NCBI GenBank assembly: GCA_964445985.1
Contig: CAYUMU010000028.1
Location: 4,126 to 68,125 of the forward strand
DNA: 64,000 nucleotides
Direction: 5' to 3'
Origin: CAYUMU01 sp964445985
Lineage (GTDB): Bacteria; Planctomycetota; Planctomycetia; Pirellulales; S012-138
The notes beneath the pieces are model-generated. The model was not told the DNA's origin. It ran no database searches and was given only the letters and a program-made list of their open reading frames with translations. Both the position numbers and the translations under genes were made by a program. Within the stretch, counting starts at the first letter, position 1. Each line of letters opens with the position of its first letter. Positions 1-8,164 of this stretch are shown piece after piece.

Positions 1-321
1 GACGGTCCAAGGGGTCCAAGGGTGCCCACGGCCCGTCATCCGCGCGCAGATCCCTACCACTTCGGCAAGTCGTTTGCTCCGTTGGCCAAAAGCGCCGGAC
101 TTAGCCCAGGGCAGTTCCTAGAACGTGTCCTCCTGATTTGGTATCTTACTCCCCAACGTGGCAACGCCCCCCATCGCAATAATGTTCACCCGCCTTTTGG
201 GTGGTCGCAGCGAAGTGGGCTTTCACCTCGGTGTGCCGAGCAGAAAGTCCGTCTCGCCAGAGCTGGGTCGAGGGCCTGTTTGCCGGATGCGCCTCCCTTT
301 CCCATTTTGGATCGACTCACC
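1..321. other. Left-edge region without a convincing gene
   Basis: An open frame continues upstream of the transaldolase from about position 22, but its translation is low in recognisable structure and transaldolases do not carry such an N-terminal extension, so I treat it as non-coding. It begins with a small direct repeat (GGTCCAAGG twice, 5-22). No clear promoter or terminator is visible. Confidence 0.5.
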
Positions 322-1374
322 ATGACTACGCCTCTGGAATCGTTGATCGCCACCGGCACGAAGCTCTGGCTCGACTCCATCGATCCTGAGTTGGTTGCGG
401 AGAATCGTCGCTTGGGAGCCACCGGGGCCACATCCAACCCCATCATTATTTCCGACATTATCAAGACTGGCCGGTTCGATGACCGGATTGAACAACTGGT
501 GCGGCAAGGTTTGACCGATGACGAAATTGCCTGGGACATGACCAACCACCTGGTGGAACAAGCCCAAGAGGTTTTCCACCCGGTGTGGGCCAGCACCGGC
601 GGCAACGACGGCTACGTGAGCTTTGAGCTCGACCCGCTGCTGGAAGACCCCGAGCAAGGGCCGCCCGAAGACGAGCGCGTGGCCCGCTACCTGGAATTGG
701 GCAAAAAGTGGTCCGCCGGTCACGATAATCGCATGATCAAGGTGCCGGCCACTCCCGCCGGATTGCAAGCCTTGGAAGACCTGGCGGCCGCCGGAATCAC
801 CCTCAATGTGACGTTGATCTTCACCGAGCGCCAATACATTGAAGCTCGCGAAGCCGTGTGGCGGGGGGCGCAACGCCGCGATTCGCTGGAGCACTTCAAG
901 AGCGTGTACAGTATTTTCGTGTCGCGTATCGATGTGTACACCGAGAAGCACGTGCCCCAGCTTTCAGCCGCCGCCCAGGGTGAGGTCGGCATTGTCAACG
1001 CCAAACGCATTTGGGCTGCCAACCGCGAGTTTTGGCAAGACAAGGGCACCCCTCTCGCCCAGGAAATGATCTTCGCCAGCACCGGCACCAAAAAGCCTGA
1101 AGATCCGCCCACCAAGTACGTGGCGGCGTTCGCCGGCAGCGATATCGAAACCAACCCGCCCGCCACCAACGAGGCCGTGCAGAACTCGGGCCTGACCTTC
1201 AAACGCCAGGTCGACGAACTTCCGCCCCCGGCGGTGCTAACCGAGATCGATCAGCAGGTGGATTTTGCTCACTTGGAAGCCACGCTGATGTCGGAAGGCC
1301 TCAAGAAATTTGCCGATCCGCAAAAGGCGCTGCTCAAACTGATCGGAGACAAGCGAGCCGAGTTGGCCAGCTAA
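322..1374 (+). CDS. tal: Transaldolase family protein
   Basis: This 350-residue protein looks like transaldolase, the pentose phosphate enzyme that moves a dihydroxyacetone unit between sugar phosphates through a lysine Schiff base. The sequence begins MTTPLESLIATGTKLWLDSI, followed by the family motif GATSNPII. The lysine in NRMIKVPATPAG, residue 140, is the expected catalytic residue, and ITLNVTLIFT follows as in the family. I chose the ATG at 322 because homology to the family starts there; the open frame continues 100 codons upstream without recognisable content. It lies 35 bases before glgC on the same strand, so the two may be cotranscribed. The exact subfamily (fructose-6-phosphate aldolase-like or classical) is not certain, but the length and TSNP motif favour a true transaldolase. 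Confidence 0.9.
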   Translation: MTTPLESLIATGTKLWLDSIDPELVAENRRLGATGATSNPIIISDIIKTGRFDDRIEQLVRQGLTDDEIAWDMTNHLVEQAQEVFHPVWASTGGNDGYVSFELDPLLEDPEQGPPEDERVARYLELGKKWSAGHDNRMIKVPATPAGLQALEDLAAAGITLNVTLIFTERQYIEAREAVWRGAQRRDSLEHFKSVYSIFVSRIDVYTEKHVPQLSAAAQGEVGIVNAKRIWAANREFWQDKGTPLAQEMIFASTGTKKPEDPPTKYVAAFAGSDIETNPPATNEAVQNSGLTFKRQVDELPPPAVLTEIDQQVDFAHLEATLMSEGLKKFADPQKALLKLIGDKRAELAS

Positions 1375-1409
1375 CCCCTCCCCCCCAACTCGCTACGAAA
1401 GTTCACGGT

Positions 1410-2699
1410 ATGAAGAATGTGCTCGCCCTGGTTTTGGGAGGCGGCCGCGGCACCCGGCTGTTTCCGCTCACGCAATACCGATCCAAACCCGCCGTCCCCG
1501 TCGCGGGCAAATATCGGCTGATCGATATCCCCCTATCGAACTGCATCAACAGCAACGTGAATAAAATCTATGTGCTCACGCAGTTCAATTCCGTCAGTTT
1601 GCATCGCCATATTCGCCTGACCTATCGCTTCGACAATTTCAGCGGAGGCTTCGTGGAGTTGCTGGCGGCCCAGCAAACCATGGATCGCCAGGACTGGTAT
1701 CAGGGCACGGCCGACGCGGTGCGACAAAACCTGCGCTATATCGAGCAGCACTGGGTGGACTACGTGCTGATTCTGTCGGGCGATCAGCTCTATCGCATGG
1801 ACTTTGAGGACATGCTGGCCAAGCACAAGGCGGCCAATGCGCACGTCTCCATTGCCGCGCTGCCGGTCAGCCGCGAAGAAGCCAGCGCGCTGGGCATCAT
1901 GCGCCTGGACGACAGCGGCCGCGTGGTGGGCTTCTTGGAAAAACCCCAGACCAAGGAAGAGGTCGAGATTGTCCGCACCGATCCGGCCTGGATCGATGCC
2001 CAGGGGCTGGAAAGCCGAGGCCGCGACCTGCTGGCCAGCATGGGCATTTATCTCTTCAACCGCGAAACGCTGGTCAACCTGCTCCGCAAGACCGACTATT
2101 GGGACTTTGGGCGGGAGATCTTTCCCGCCGCCATTCGCACCCATCGCGTGCAGGTCCATTTGTTCGATGGCTATTGGGAAGACATCGGCACCATCAAGTC
2201 GTTCTACCACGCCAATCTGGAACTGGCCGGCCAGAACGCCCCGTTCCAACTCAACTCGCAAGACCAGCCCATTTACAGCCGCGCGCGCTTCTTGCCGCCC
2301 TCGCGGTTCGATGGCGTGCAGGTTAGCAACAGCATCATCGCCGATGGTTGCCTGATCGGCGAAGGCTCGGTGATCGAGAACAGCGTGATTGGCCTCCGCT
2401 GCCGGATCGGCAAGAACGTGACCATTCGCGATACCGTGGTGATGGGCGCCGACGAATACGAGCCAGAAGGCCAACCCAACTCGGGGGCCGATAAAAATGG
2501 CCCCGTGGTGGGCATCGGCGACAACAGCCATATTCAAGGCGCGATTGTGGACAAAAACTGCCGCATCGGCGCCGGCGTAAAAATCGTGAACACCCACGAA
2601 TCGGCCGACCGCGACCTGGATGGAGTCTGCATCCGCGACGGCGTGGTGGTGGTGACCCGCGGGGCGACGATTTCCGATGGCTATACGCTGGAATGTTAG
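1410..2699 (+). CDS. glgC: Glucose-1-phosphate adenylyltransferase
   Basis: GlgC makes ADP-glucose from glucose 1-phosphate and ATP, the committed step of bacterial glycogen synthesis. The 429-residue length is typical. The N-terminal nucleotidyltransferase domain shows GGGRGTRLFPLT (residues 9-20) and SKPAVPVAGKYRLIDIPLSN, the ATP and allosteric-effector region of the family. LSGDQLYRMDF and the EKP of GFLEKPQTK mark the sugar-phosphate site. The C-terminal third carries the isoleucine-rich hexapeptide pattern of a left-handed beta-helix (for example GSVIENSVIGLRCRIGKNV). It follows the transaldolase closely. The next 200 bases contain dispersed repeats and a palindrome rather than a gene. 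I see no other glycogen genes in the window. Confidence 0.95.
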   Translation: MKNVLALVLGGGRGTRLFPLTQYRSKPAVPVAGKYRLIDIPLSNCINSNVNKIYVLTQFNSVSLHRHIRLTYRFDNFSGGFVELLAAQQTMDRQDWYQGTADAVRQNLRYIEQHWVDYVLILSGDQLYRMDFEDMLAKHKAANAHVSIAALPVSREEASALGIMRLDDSGRVVGFLEKPQTKEEVEIVRTDPAWIDAQGLESRGRDLLASMGIYLFNRETLVNLLRKTDYWDFGREIFPAAIRTHRVQVHLFDGYWEDIGTIKSFYHANLELAGQNAPFQLNSQDQPIYSRARFLPPSRFDGVQVSNSIIADGCLIGEGSVIENSVIGLRCRIGKNVTIRDTVVMGADEYEPEGQPNSGADKNGPVVGIGDNSHIQGAIVDKNCRIGAGVKIVNTHESADRDLDGVCIRDGVVVVTRGATISDGYTLEC

Positions 2700-2703
2700 A
2701 AGA

Positions 2704-2735
2704 AATGCGGAATTCGGAGTGTGGAATTCGGAGTT
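2704..2735 (+). repeat. GGAATTCGGAGT-type dispersed repeat, copy 1
   Basis: Two imperfect units of the 12-mer GGAATTCGGAGT follow each other just after glgC. The same family recurs in opposite orientation at 2872-2905, again at 4363-4394, inside ileS at 5921-5959, and at 40035-40075. Confidence 0.8.
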
Positions 2736-2742
2736 CTCCGTC

Positions 2743-2762
2743 ATTCCCACGAACGCGGGAAT
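2743..2762. repeat. REP-like palindrome, copy 1
   Basis: ATTCCCACGAACGCGGGAAT is an inverted repeat with one mismatched pair. It belongs to the family with a perfect copy at 19404-19423. It is followed at 2771-2790 by GGCGGATACGACTCGGCAAT, a sequence that recurs with one change at 18182-18201. Confidence 0.75.
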
Positions 2763-2871
2763 CCAGTCGCGGCGGATACGACTCGGCAATCAACATCAAC
2801 TCCGATGCGAACTACATGGCGGAAAGTTATTCTTCGGCGTGCCCGTAACACCGTCGAGCTCCAGGTTCTTT

Positions 2872-2905
2872 AACTCCGCACTCCGAATTCCGCGCTCCGC
2901 ACTCA
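2872..2905 (-). repeat. GGAATTCGGAGT-type dispersed repeat, copy 2 (inverted)
   Basis: This reads as ACTCCGAATTCC-type units, the reverse complement of the copy at 2704-2735. It ends immediately before the start codon of the cyclase-family gene, so it occupies that gene's leader. Confidence 0.75.
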
Positions 2906-2909
2906 AGAC

Positions 2910-3677
2910 ATGCGTTTCCTCGATCTCAGCCTGCCGCTCGAAGACGACTCCGCCTGGTCGCCGCGTTGGGCGCGCACTCGGGTGAAGCATCAGAGCCATA
3001 AATTTGGCGCCTTCGTGGTGCGTTGGCTCCTTGGCGTAAAGGCCAAACATTTGCGGACTGGCACCGGTTGGGCCAACGATCAGTTGGCGCTCTCCACGCA
3101 CGGCGCCACCCATGTCGATGCCCCTTGGCATTACTCGCCCACCTGCGGCGGGCAAAAATCGCGGACCATCGACGAGATGCCGCTGGACTGGTTTTATGGG
3201 CCGGGCGTGATGCTCGATATTTCGCATCTCGATCCGCTCTCCGCGGCCAGCCTGGCCGATGTGCGGCAGCAGTTGGCGAAAATCGGCCATGCGCTTTCGC
3301 CCGGCGAAATCGTGCTGTTCCGCACCGGCAACGATCGCCTCTGGGGACAGCGCAAGTATTACGCCAGTGGGCCGGGCATCAGCGCCGAGGCCACCCGCTG
3401 GCTTATCGAGCAGGGAATTCGCGTGATGGGCATCGACGCCTGGGGATGGGATTCGCCCCTTTACCACCAAGCCAAGGCGGCCAAGGCCACCGGCCGCAAC
3501 GATATCTTCTGGGCGGCGCACTACGTGGGCGTCGAGCTGGAATACTGCCACATGGAACGCCTGGCCAATCTCGACCAACTGCCCGCCACGGGGTTCACGC
3601 TCTGCGCCTTTCCGCTCAAGGTGAAAGGCGGCAGCGCGGGGCCAGCCCGGATTGTGGCGATGCTCGAAGAAGCGTAG
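2910..3677 (+). CDS. Cyclase-family hydrolase (kynurenine formamidase-like)
   Basis: The 255-residue protein belongs to the cyclase family (PF04199), metal-dependent hydrolases that include kynurenine formamidase and isatin hydrolase. The diagnostic metal motif HxxxHxDxPxH is present as HGATHVDAPWHY, with ligands H64, H68, D70 and probably H74. A further family feature, VLFRTGN, lies near residue 135, and GIDAWGWDSP near residue 175 corresponds to the usual GTDxxSxD-like segment. The substrate cannot be read from the sequence. The start lies directly behind a dispersed repeat, so expression signals must sit inside or upstream of that repeat. No tryptophan-catabolism genes are adjacent, which makes a kynurenine role uncertain. 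Confidence 0.85.
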   Translation: MRFLDLSLPLEDDSAWSPRWARTRVKHQSHKFGAFVVRWLLGVKAKHLRTGTGWANDQLALSTHGATHVDAPWHYSPTCGGQKSRTIDEMPLDWFYGPGVMLDISHLDPLSAASLADVRQQLAKIGHALSPGEIVLFRTGNDRLWGQRKYYASGPGISAEATRWLIEQGIRVMGIDAWGWDSPLYHQAKAAKATGRNDIFWAAHYVGVELEYCHMERLANLDQLPATGFTLCAFPLKVKGGSAGPARIVAMLEEA

Positions 3678-3703
3678 CTTTTCCTGGCTGGATTCAGTGC
3701 CGT

Positions 3704-3725
3704 TCCCTCGCTAACGCGTCGGGTT
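3704..3725 (+). repeat. Dispersed 22-bp repeat with CGCTAACGCGTCGGG core
   Basis: This 22-bp sequence lies between two convergent genes. Its exact reverse complement occurs at 54200-54221 and partial copies occur at 54234-54246 and 54379-54393, inside the composite palindrome near 54.3 kb. Confidence 0.75.
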
Positions 3726-3745
3726 CCCAGAGAGGGTGCGAAGCG

Positions 3746-4354
3746 TTAAATAGTCGCCTTCCCAGCCGCGTACTGCGAAAGGGCGCGGGGGTAGAGATCA
3801 CACTCGGCTTCAAACACCCGGGCAGCCAGCGTCTCTGGCGTGTCGCCCGCCATTACCGGCACTTGCTGCTGCTCGATGATCGGCCCATGGTCGTATTCGT
3901 TGTCGACAAAGTGCACCGTGCAACCGCTGACCGAATCGCCTCGGGCCAGCACCGACTCATGCACGCGGCGGCCATAGAATCCTTGGCCACAGTGGGCGGG
4001 GATCAGCGACGGGTGAATGTTCACCACCCGCTGCTCAAAGTCCGCCGGAATGATCAGCTTCTTGAGGAATCCGCCGCAAACCACCAGGTGCGGATGCACT
4101 TCGCGGCACAAGTCAAACAGCCGCCGGCTTGCCGCCGCATCGTCCTTGAGATCGCGCCAGGGAACCACCGCCGTGGGCAGATCCGCGTCTTCGGCAATTT
4201 CCAGTCCGTAAGCGCGTTGCGTGCTGGAGATCACCCGATCGATGCGGGCGTCGAGCTGATGCGAATGAATCTTGGCGATCAGATTGCGCAGGGTGGTGCC
4301 CCCGCCGGAAATCAGCACCACGATTCTTAGCGGCGATAGCGGGAACAAAGGCAT
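3746..4354 (-). CDS. purN: Phosphoribosylglycinamide formyltransferase
   Basis: PurN transfers a formyl group from 10-formyltetrahydrofolate to GAR in purine synthesis. The sequence has the N-terminal nucleotide-binding strand RIVVLISGGGTTLRNL, the catalytic-site segment VVNIHPSLIPAH, and the conserved C-terminal VHFVDNEYDHGPII. The usual PGLHTH-like loop is replaced by CGQGFYG. The open frame runs 19 codons further upstream, but those codons are translated repeat (the GGAATTCGGAGT family), so I place the start at 4354 (MPLFPLSPLRIVV), giving 202 residues, the normal length. It lies downstream of ileS on the same strand with only the repeat between them, so it may be transcribed from the ileS promoter. 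Confidence 0.9.
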   Translation of the reverse strand: MPLFPLSPLRIVVLISGGGTTLRNLIAKIHSHQLDARIDRVISSTQRAYGLEIAEDADLPTAVVPWRDLKDDAAASRRLFDLCREVHPHLVVCGGFLKKLIIPADFEQRVVNIHPSLIPAHCGQGFYGRRVHESVLARGDSVSGCTVHFVDNEYDHGPIIEQQQVPVMAGDTPETLAARVFEAECDLYPRALSQYAAGKATI

Positions 4355-4362
4355 GGGGGGAA

Positions 4363-4394
4363 ACGCGGAGTGGGGAATTCGGAGTGCGGAGTTT
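4363..4394 (+). repeat. GGAATTCGGAGT-type dispersed repeat, copy 3
   Basis: The units ACGCGGAGT, GGGGAATTCGGAGT and GCGGAGT occur in the gap between ileS and purN. They remain open in the purN frame and would add residues such as NSALRIPHSAF if an upstream start were used. Confidence 0.8.
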
Positions 4395-4414
4395 GGGGGC
4401 GGATTCGGCACGGA

Positions 4415-7400
4415 TCAGGGTCGCCGGACGAATAACAGCAGGGGGCTGTCGCCCGCTTTGGTCTCGAAGGGTTCGACGCCGGATAGTGGCTTGGTGACAA
4501 TCTTTTCGGCCAGCGTTTCACCTTGGATGTGCTCTTGGAATTTTACGACGGCCGCCAGCAGCGATTCGTCGTCGGAGGTTAACCCCACCTCGATCCGGTC
4601 GGAAAGCTGGCAACCGATCTGCTTGCGGCGGTCTTGGATGGCCCGAATCACGTCGCGGGCCATGCCTTCGGCCAGCAGTTCGTCGTTCAGCTCGGTATTC
4701 AGCACCACCACGCAGGCATGGCCTTGAGCGGCGGCCCAACCTGCTTTGGCCGTGAGGCGAACCTGAATGTCTTCCGAACCCAGGGCGATCGTCGATCCGC
4801 CCAGGTCGAGGGTGGCCTGGCCTTGCTCGTTGAGTTCTTTGAGCAGCTTGGCCGGATCGGCGGCGGTTAACGCTTTACGCAGCGCGGGAAGCTGCTTGCC
4901 CAACCGGGGTCCCAGCTTGGGCAGGTTCGGCAGCACCGTGTAGCTGATGTATTCCTCGGCGTGCTGGGTGAACTCCACCTGCTTCACATTCAGCTCTTCG
5001 CGAATCAAGTCGGCATGCGCGGCCAGCCAGGCTTGATGGGTCGGCTCGGCCAGAATCACTTCCACCTTGGAAAGCGGTTGCCGCACCTTCAGCCGGGCTT
5101 CCATCCGCGCGGCGCGGCCCAGCGAGGTAACCTCGCGCAGTTGATCCATCCGTTGCGAAAGTTGCTCGTCGATCGGTTGATCGTCGCCGGCCGGGTAATC
5201 GCACAGGTGCACGCTTTCGGCCACGCGCTCGCCAAAAGGCGCCACGGCCAGGTTCTGCCACAGGGCTTCGGCAATGAACGGCGTAAACGGGGCGATCAGC
5301 TTCGCCGTGGTCGTCAGGCACTCATACAGCGTCCAGTAGGCGTCGGACTTGTCGACACTGCTGCCCGAGGCCCAAAAGCGGTCGCGACTGCGGCGAACGT
5401 ACCAGTTCGAGAGACCATCCACAAAACTCTTGATGACGCCGGCCGCCCCGAAATTGTCGTAGGCATCCATCCGCTGCACCACGCCGCGGCAGGCGCCAGC
5501 CAATTCGCTGAGAATCCAGCGATCGAGCTCGCTGCGTTTCTCCGCCGGGCGATAAGACTTGGCCTTCGCCAGATCAGTAGCAGCGAGTTGGCCGCCGCTG
5601 CCAGCGATTTCCTCGGCCGGGTTCCAGCGGTCGTCGCTGGTGGCGTAGCCGATGAGGAAGTTGTACACATTCCACAGCCGCAGCAAAAACTCGGGGATGC
5701 TGTCCTTGATCGCCTGTTCGCTATAGCGGATGGACGTCCAAGGAGGCTGGTTGGCGAAGAAGTACCAGCGGAGGGCGTCGGCGCCGTACTTGTTGAAAAT
5801 CTCGTTGGGCTCGCGGTAGTTCCGCTTGCTCTTGGACATTTTCTGGCCGTCTTCGCCGAGCATCAGGCCGAGGACGATGCAGTTTTTGTAAGGATGCGGG
5901 TAGGGGAAGTTCGGAGTGTTGGCGGAGTTCGGAGTTCGGAGCTCGGAGTGCGGAGTGGGAGACTTGTGGCTCGCGGGCGGGTCGAGTTTCGCGGCCTCTT
6001 CCCCGAATAGCAGGGTGCTGATCGCCAGTTGGCTATAAAACCAGCCGCGGGTTTGGTCGAGGGCTTCGCTGATGAAGTCGGCCGGGAACTGGTCGGCGAA
6101 TTGTTCCTGGCCTTGGTGAGGGTATCCCCATTGGGCAAAGGGCATCGCGCCGCTATCGAACCAGCAGTCGATCACTTCGCTCACCCGCTGCATCCGCGCG
6201 CCCTGGGCGAAGGGCGAGTCGAACGTGATGGCGTCGATGTACGGCTTGTGGACCTTGAGATCTTCGACGAGTTCGGGGTTGGCCTGCTTGGCGGCTTCCC
6301 AAACCTCGGTCCCCGCGAGGCCCGGCTTGGCGAGTAGTTCGTCGTAGCTGGCAATCGAGACCATTTCGCCGGTCTGCTCACACACCCAAATCGGCAGCGG
6401 CGTGCCCCAGTAGCGCTCGCGGCTGAGAGCCCAATCGACGTTGGTTTCGAGAAAATTGCCGAAGCGGCCGTGCTTAATGTGGTCGGGCAGCCAGTTGATC
6501 CGCTCGTTGTTGGCCAGCATGGCCGACTTGAACTGCGAGGTTTTGATAAACCAGCTCTTGCGCGGATACTGGATCAGCGGATCGTTTTCGGCCCTCCAGC
6601 AAAAGGGGTAATCGTGGAGGTACTGCTCCTGGTGGTAGAGCAGACCGCGTTCTTTAAGGTTGCGGGCGATGTCTTTGTCGCAGTCCTTGACCCAGCGACC
6701 AACGTAGTCGGGAGCTTCGTCGGTGAAGCGGCCATCGGGGGCCACCGCGCAGATGAGGTTAGGGCCTTCGCCCGGCTTGAAGCGGGCTTGTTCGGCCAGC
6801 AGCAGGTCGTAGTCCACTTCGCCGAAGGCGGGCGCTTCGTGAACCACGCCGGTGCCGCTCTCGGTGGTCACAAAGCCAGCTTCCGTCACTCGCCAGGCCA
6901 GGTGCTGACGACCGCCATTGGCCAGCATGCCTTGCGCGTTACCGGAGGGCCGATGGTAGTAATCAAACGGCGGAACATATCTCTTTCCGACCAGTTCCGT
7001 CCCCTGGCGGGTTTCCACCACGGTCAGTTCGCGTTTCACCTTGCCGGCAATCGTTTCCACCAGGTCGGCGGCGATGATCAGTTTGCGGCCAAGCTCGGCG
7101 TCTTCGACCACTGCGTATTTCAGCTCGGGATGCACCGCGGCGAATTGGTTGCTGGGGAGCGTCCAGGGCGTGGTTGTCCAGACAAGGAGGTCGGTATCGG
7201 TCTCTTTGCCCTCGTCGTCCAGCAAGGGGAACCGCACATACACGCTGGGGTCGGCCACTTCGCGGTAGCCCTGGCCGACTTCTCCCGCGGAGAGGGCCGT
7301 GCCGCCTTGAGCCCACCACCACACGATCTTGTGGCCCTGGTAGAGGAGGCCGCGGTCCCACAGTTTCTTGAGTGCCCACCACACGCTTTCCACGTAGCTT

Positions 7401-7858
7401 TGGTGGTAGGTTACGTAGGCTTCGCCCAGGTGGATCCAGAAGCCGAGGCGGCGGGTGAGGTGTTCCCACTCTTGCATGTACCGCCACACGCTTTCCTGGC
7501 AGCGGTGGATGAACGGCTCCACGCCGTAGGCTTCGATCTCTTCTTTGGCGTGGATGCCAAGTTCTTTGCAGACCTCCACTTCCACCGGCAGGCCGTGGGT
7601 GTCCCAACCGGCTTTGCGATCGCAGCGGTAGCCGCGCATGGTGCGATAGCGGGGGAACAGGTCTTTAATGGCCCGGGTGAGGCAGTGGCCGGGGTGAGGC
7701 AACCCATTGGCGGTGGGGGGGCCTTCGTAGAACACAAATTTCGGCGCGCCCTCGCGCTGGGCGAGCGATTTTTCGTAAACCTGCCGCTCGTCCCACAGTT
7801 GGAGGATCTCGGTTTCGAGGGTGGGAAAGTGGACGTTGCTATCGACAGGGCGGAACAT
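4415..7858 (-). CDS. ileS: Isoleucyl-tRNA synthetase, eukaryote-like type with a repeat-derived insertion
   Basis: IleRS charges tRNA-Ile. The class I signatures are present: the HIGH-type motif within PPTANGLPHPGHCLTRAIKD near residue 50, and KMSKSK in GEDGQKMSKSKRNYREP near residue 672. The editing domain contains TTTPWTLPSN, and DCWFDSGAMPFAQWG resembles the eukaryote-like (IleS2) form. I start at 7858 (MFRPVDSNVHFPTLE) because synthetase homology begins there, giving 1147 residues; the longer open frame to 8308 has no family sequence. This is long for the type (about 1050). Part of the excess is a segment at residues about 625-655, between LLFG and HPYKNCIVLG, that is translated GGAATTCGGAGT repeat (PTPHSELRTPNSANTPN). 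It is followed by purN on the same strand and faces the ftsW-like gene. Confidence 0.95.
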   Translation of the reverse strand: MFRPVDSNVHFPTLETEILQLWDERQVYEKSLAQREGAPKFVFYEGPPTANGLPHPGHCLTRAIKDLFPRYRTMRGYRCDRKAGWDTHGLPVEVEVCKELGIHAKEEIEAYGVEPFIHRCQESVWRYMQEWEHLTRRLGFWIHLGEAYVTYHQSYVESVWWALKKLWDRGLLYQGHKIVWWWAQGGTALSAGEVGQGYREVADPSVYVRFPLLDDEGKETDTDLLVWTTTPWTLPSNQFAAVHPELKYAVVEDAELGRKLIIAADLVETIAGKVKRELTVVETRQGTELVGKRYVPPFDYYHRPSGNAQGMLANGGRQHLAWRVTEAGFVTTESGTGVVHEAPAFGEVDYDLLLAEQARFKPGEGPNLICAVAPDGRFTDEAPDYVGRWVKDCDKDIARNLKERGLLYHQEQYLHDYPFCWRAENDPLIQYPRKSWFIKTSQFKSAMLANNERINWLPDHIKHGRFGNFLETNVDWALSRERYWGTPLPIWVCEQTGEMVSIASYDELLAKPGLAGTEVWEAAKQANPELVEDLKVHKPYIDAITFDSPFAQGARMQRVSEVIDCWFDSGAMPFAQWGYPHQGQEQFADQFPADFISEALDQTRGWFYSQLAISTLLFGEEAAKLDPPASHKSPTPHSELRTPNSANTPNFPYPHPYKNCIVLGLMLGEDGQKMSKSKRNYREPNEIFNKYGADALRWYFFANQPPWTSIRYSEQAIKDSIPEFLLRLWNVYNFLIGYATSDDRWNPAEEIAGSGGQLAATDLAKAKSYRPAEKRSELDRWILSELAGACRGVVQRMDAYDNFGAAGVIKSFVDGLSNWYVRRSRDRFWASGSSVDKSDAYWTLYECLTTTAKLIAPFTPFIAEALWQNLAVAPFGERVAESVHLCDYPAGDDQPIDEQLSQRMDQLREVTSLGRAARMEARLKVRQPLSKVEVILAEPTHQAWLAAHADLIREELNVKQVEFTQHAEEYISYTVLPNLPKLGPRLGKQLPALRKALTAADPAKLLKELNEQGQATLDLGGSTIALGSEDIQVRLTAKAGWAAAQGHACVVVLNTELNDELLAEGMARDVIRAIQDRRKQIGCQLSDRIEVGLTSDDESLLAAVVKFQEHIQGETLAEKIVTKPLSGVEPFETKAGDSPLLLFVRRP
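5921..5959 (+). repeat. GGAATTCGGAGT-type dispersed repeat, copy 4, inside ileS
   Basis: GGCGGAGTTCGGAGTTCGG and further GGAGT units lie within the ileS coding region. They are in frame and lack stop codons. All other copies seen are intergenic or at gene edges. Confidence 0.85.
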
Positions 7859-8164
7859 GCGTTGCAGCGGGGAACGAGGTACTTTTGAGACATCGCCAGC
7901 AGGGGAGCGAAGGCGCTCGCATTGGCGATTTTTCGGCCAAAACGAGGAGTAGACCACGCAAGGACCGGCTTTGCAATGGAGCGAAATTGCCACAGCAAAG
8001 GGTGGCCGAGTCGCCTGCTGGCGGATTGGAGTCACCTCAACTGGGATTGACGCGCCTGAGCCCAGCGGGCCAAAACTGCCCAGCGGCGGCTCGCTGTAAA
8101 GCTGTGCCGCAACGCTCTCCGTCAAAACATTTGACACCCCACGTACTTGAGAAGTTCGGCAATC

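Noticed and set aside
22..321. Upstream extension of transaldolase to position 22
   Set aside because: The extra 100 codons have no family similarity and no ribosome site supports them; homology starts at 322.
6470..7888. 472-residue open frame on the plus strand inside ileS
   Set aside because: It is the opposite strand of a clear synthetase gene; its translation is rich in histidine, valine and alanine, as expected for a complementary frame.
7859..8164. T-box riboswitch upstream of ileS
   Set aside because: I looked for the T-box consensus and an antiterminator in the leader and saw neither; this bacterium is not from a group where they are common.
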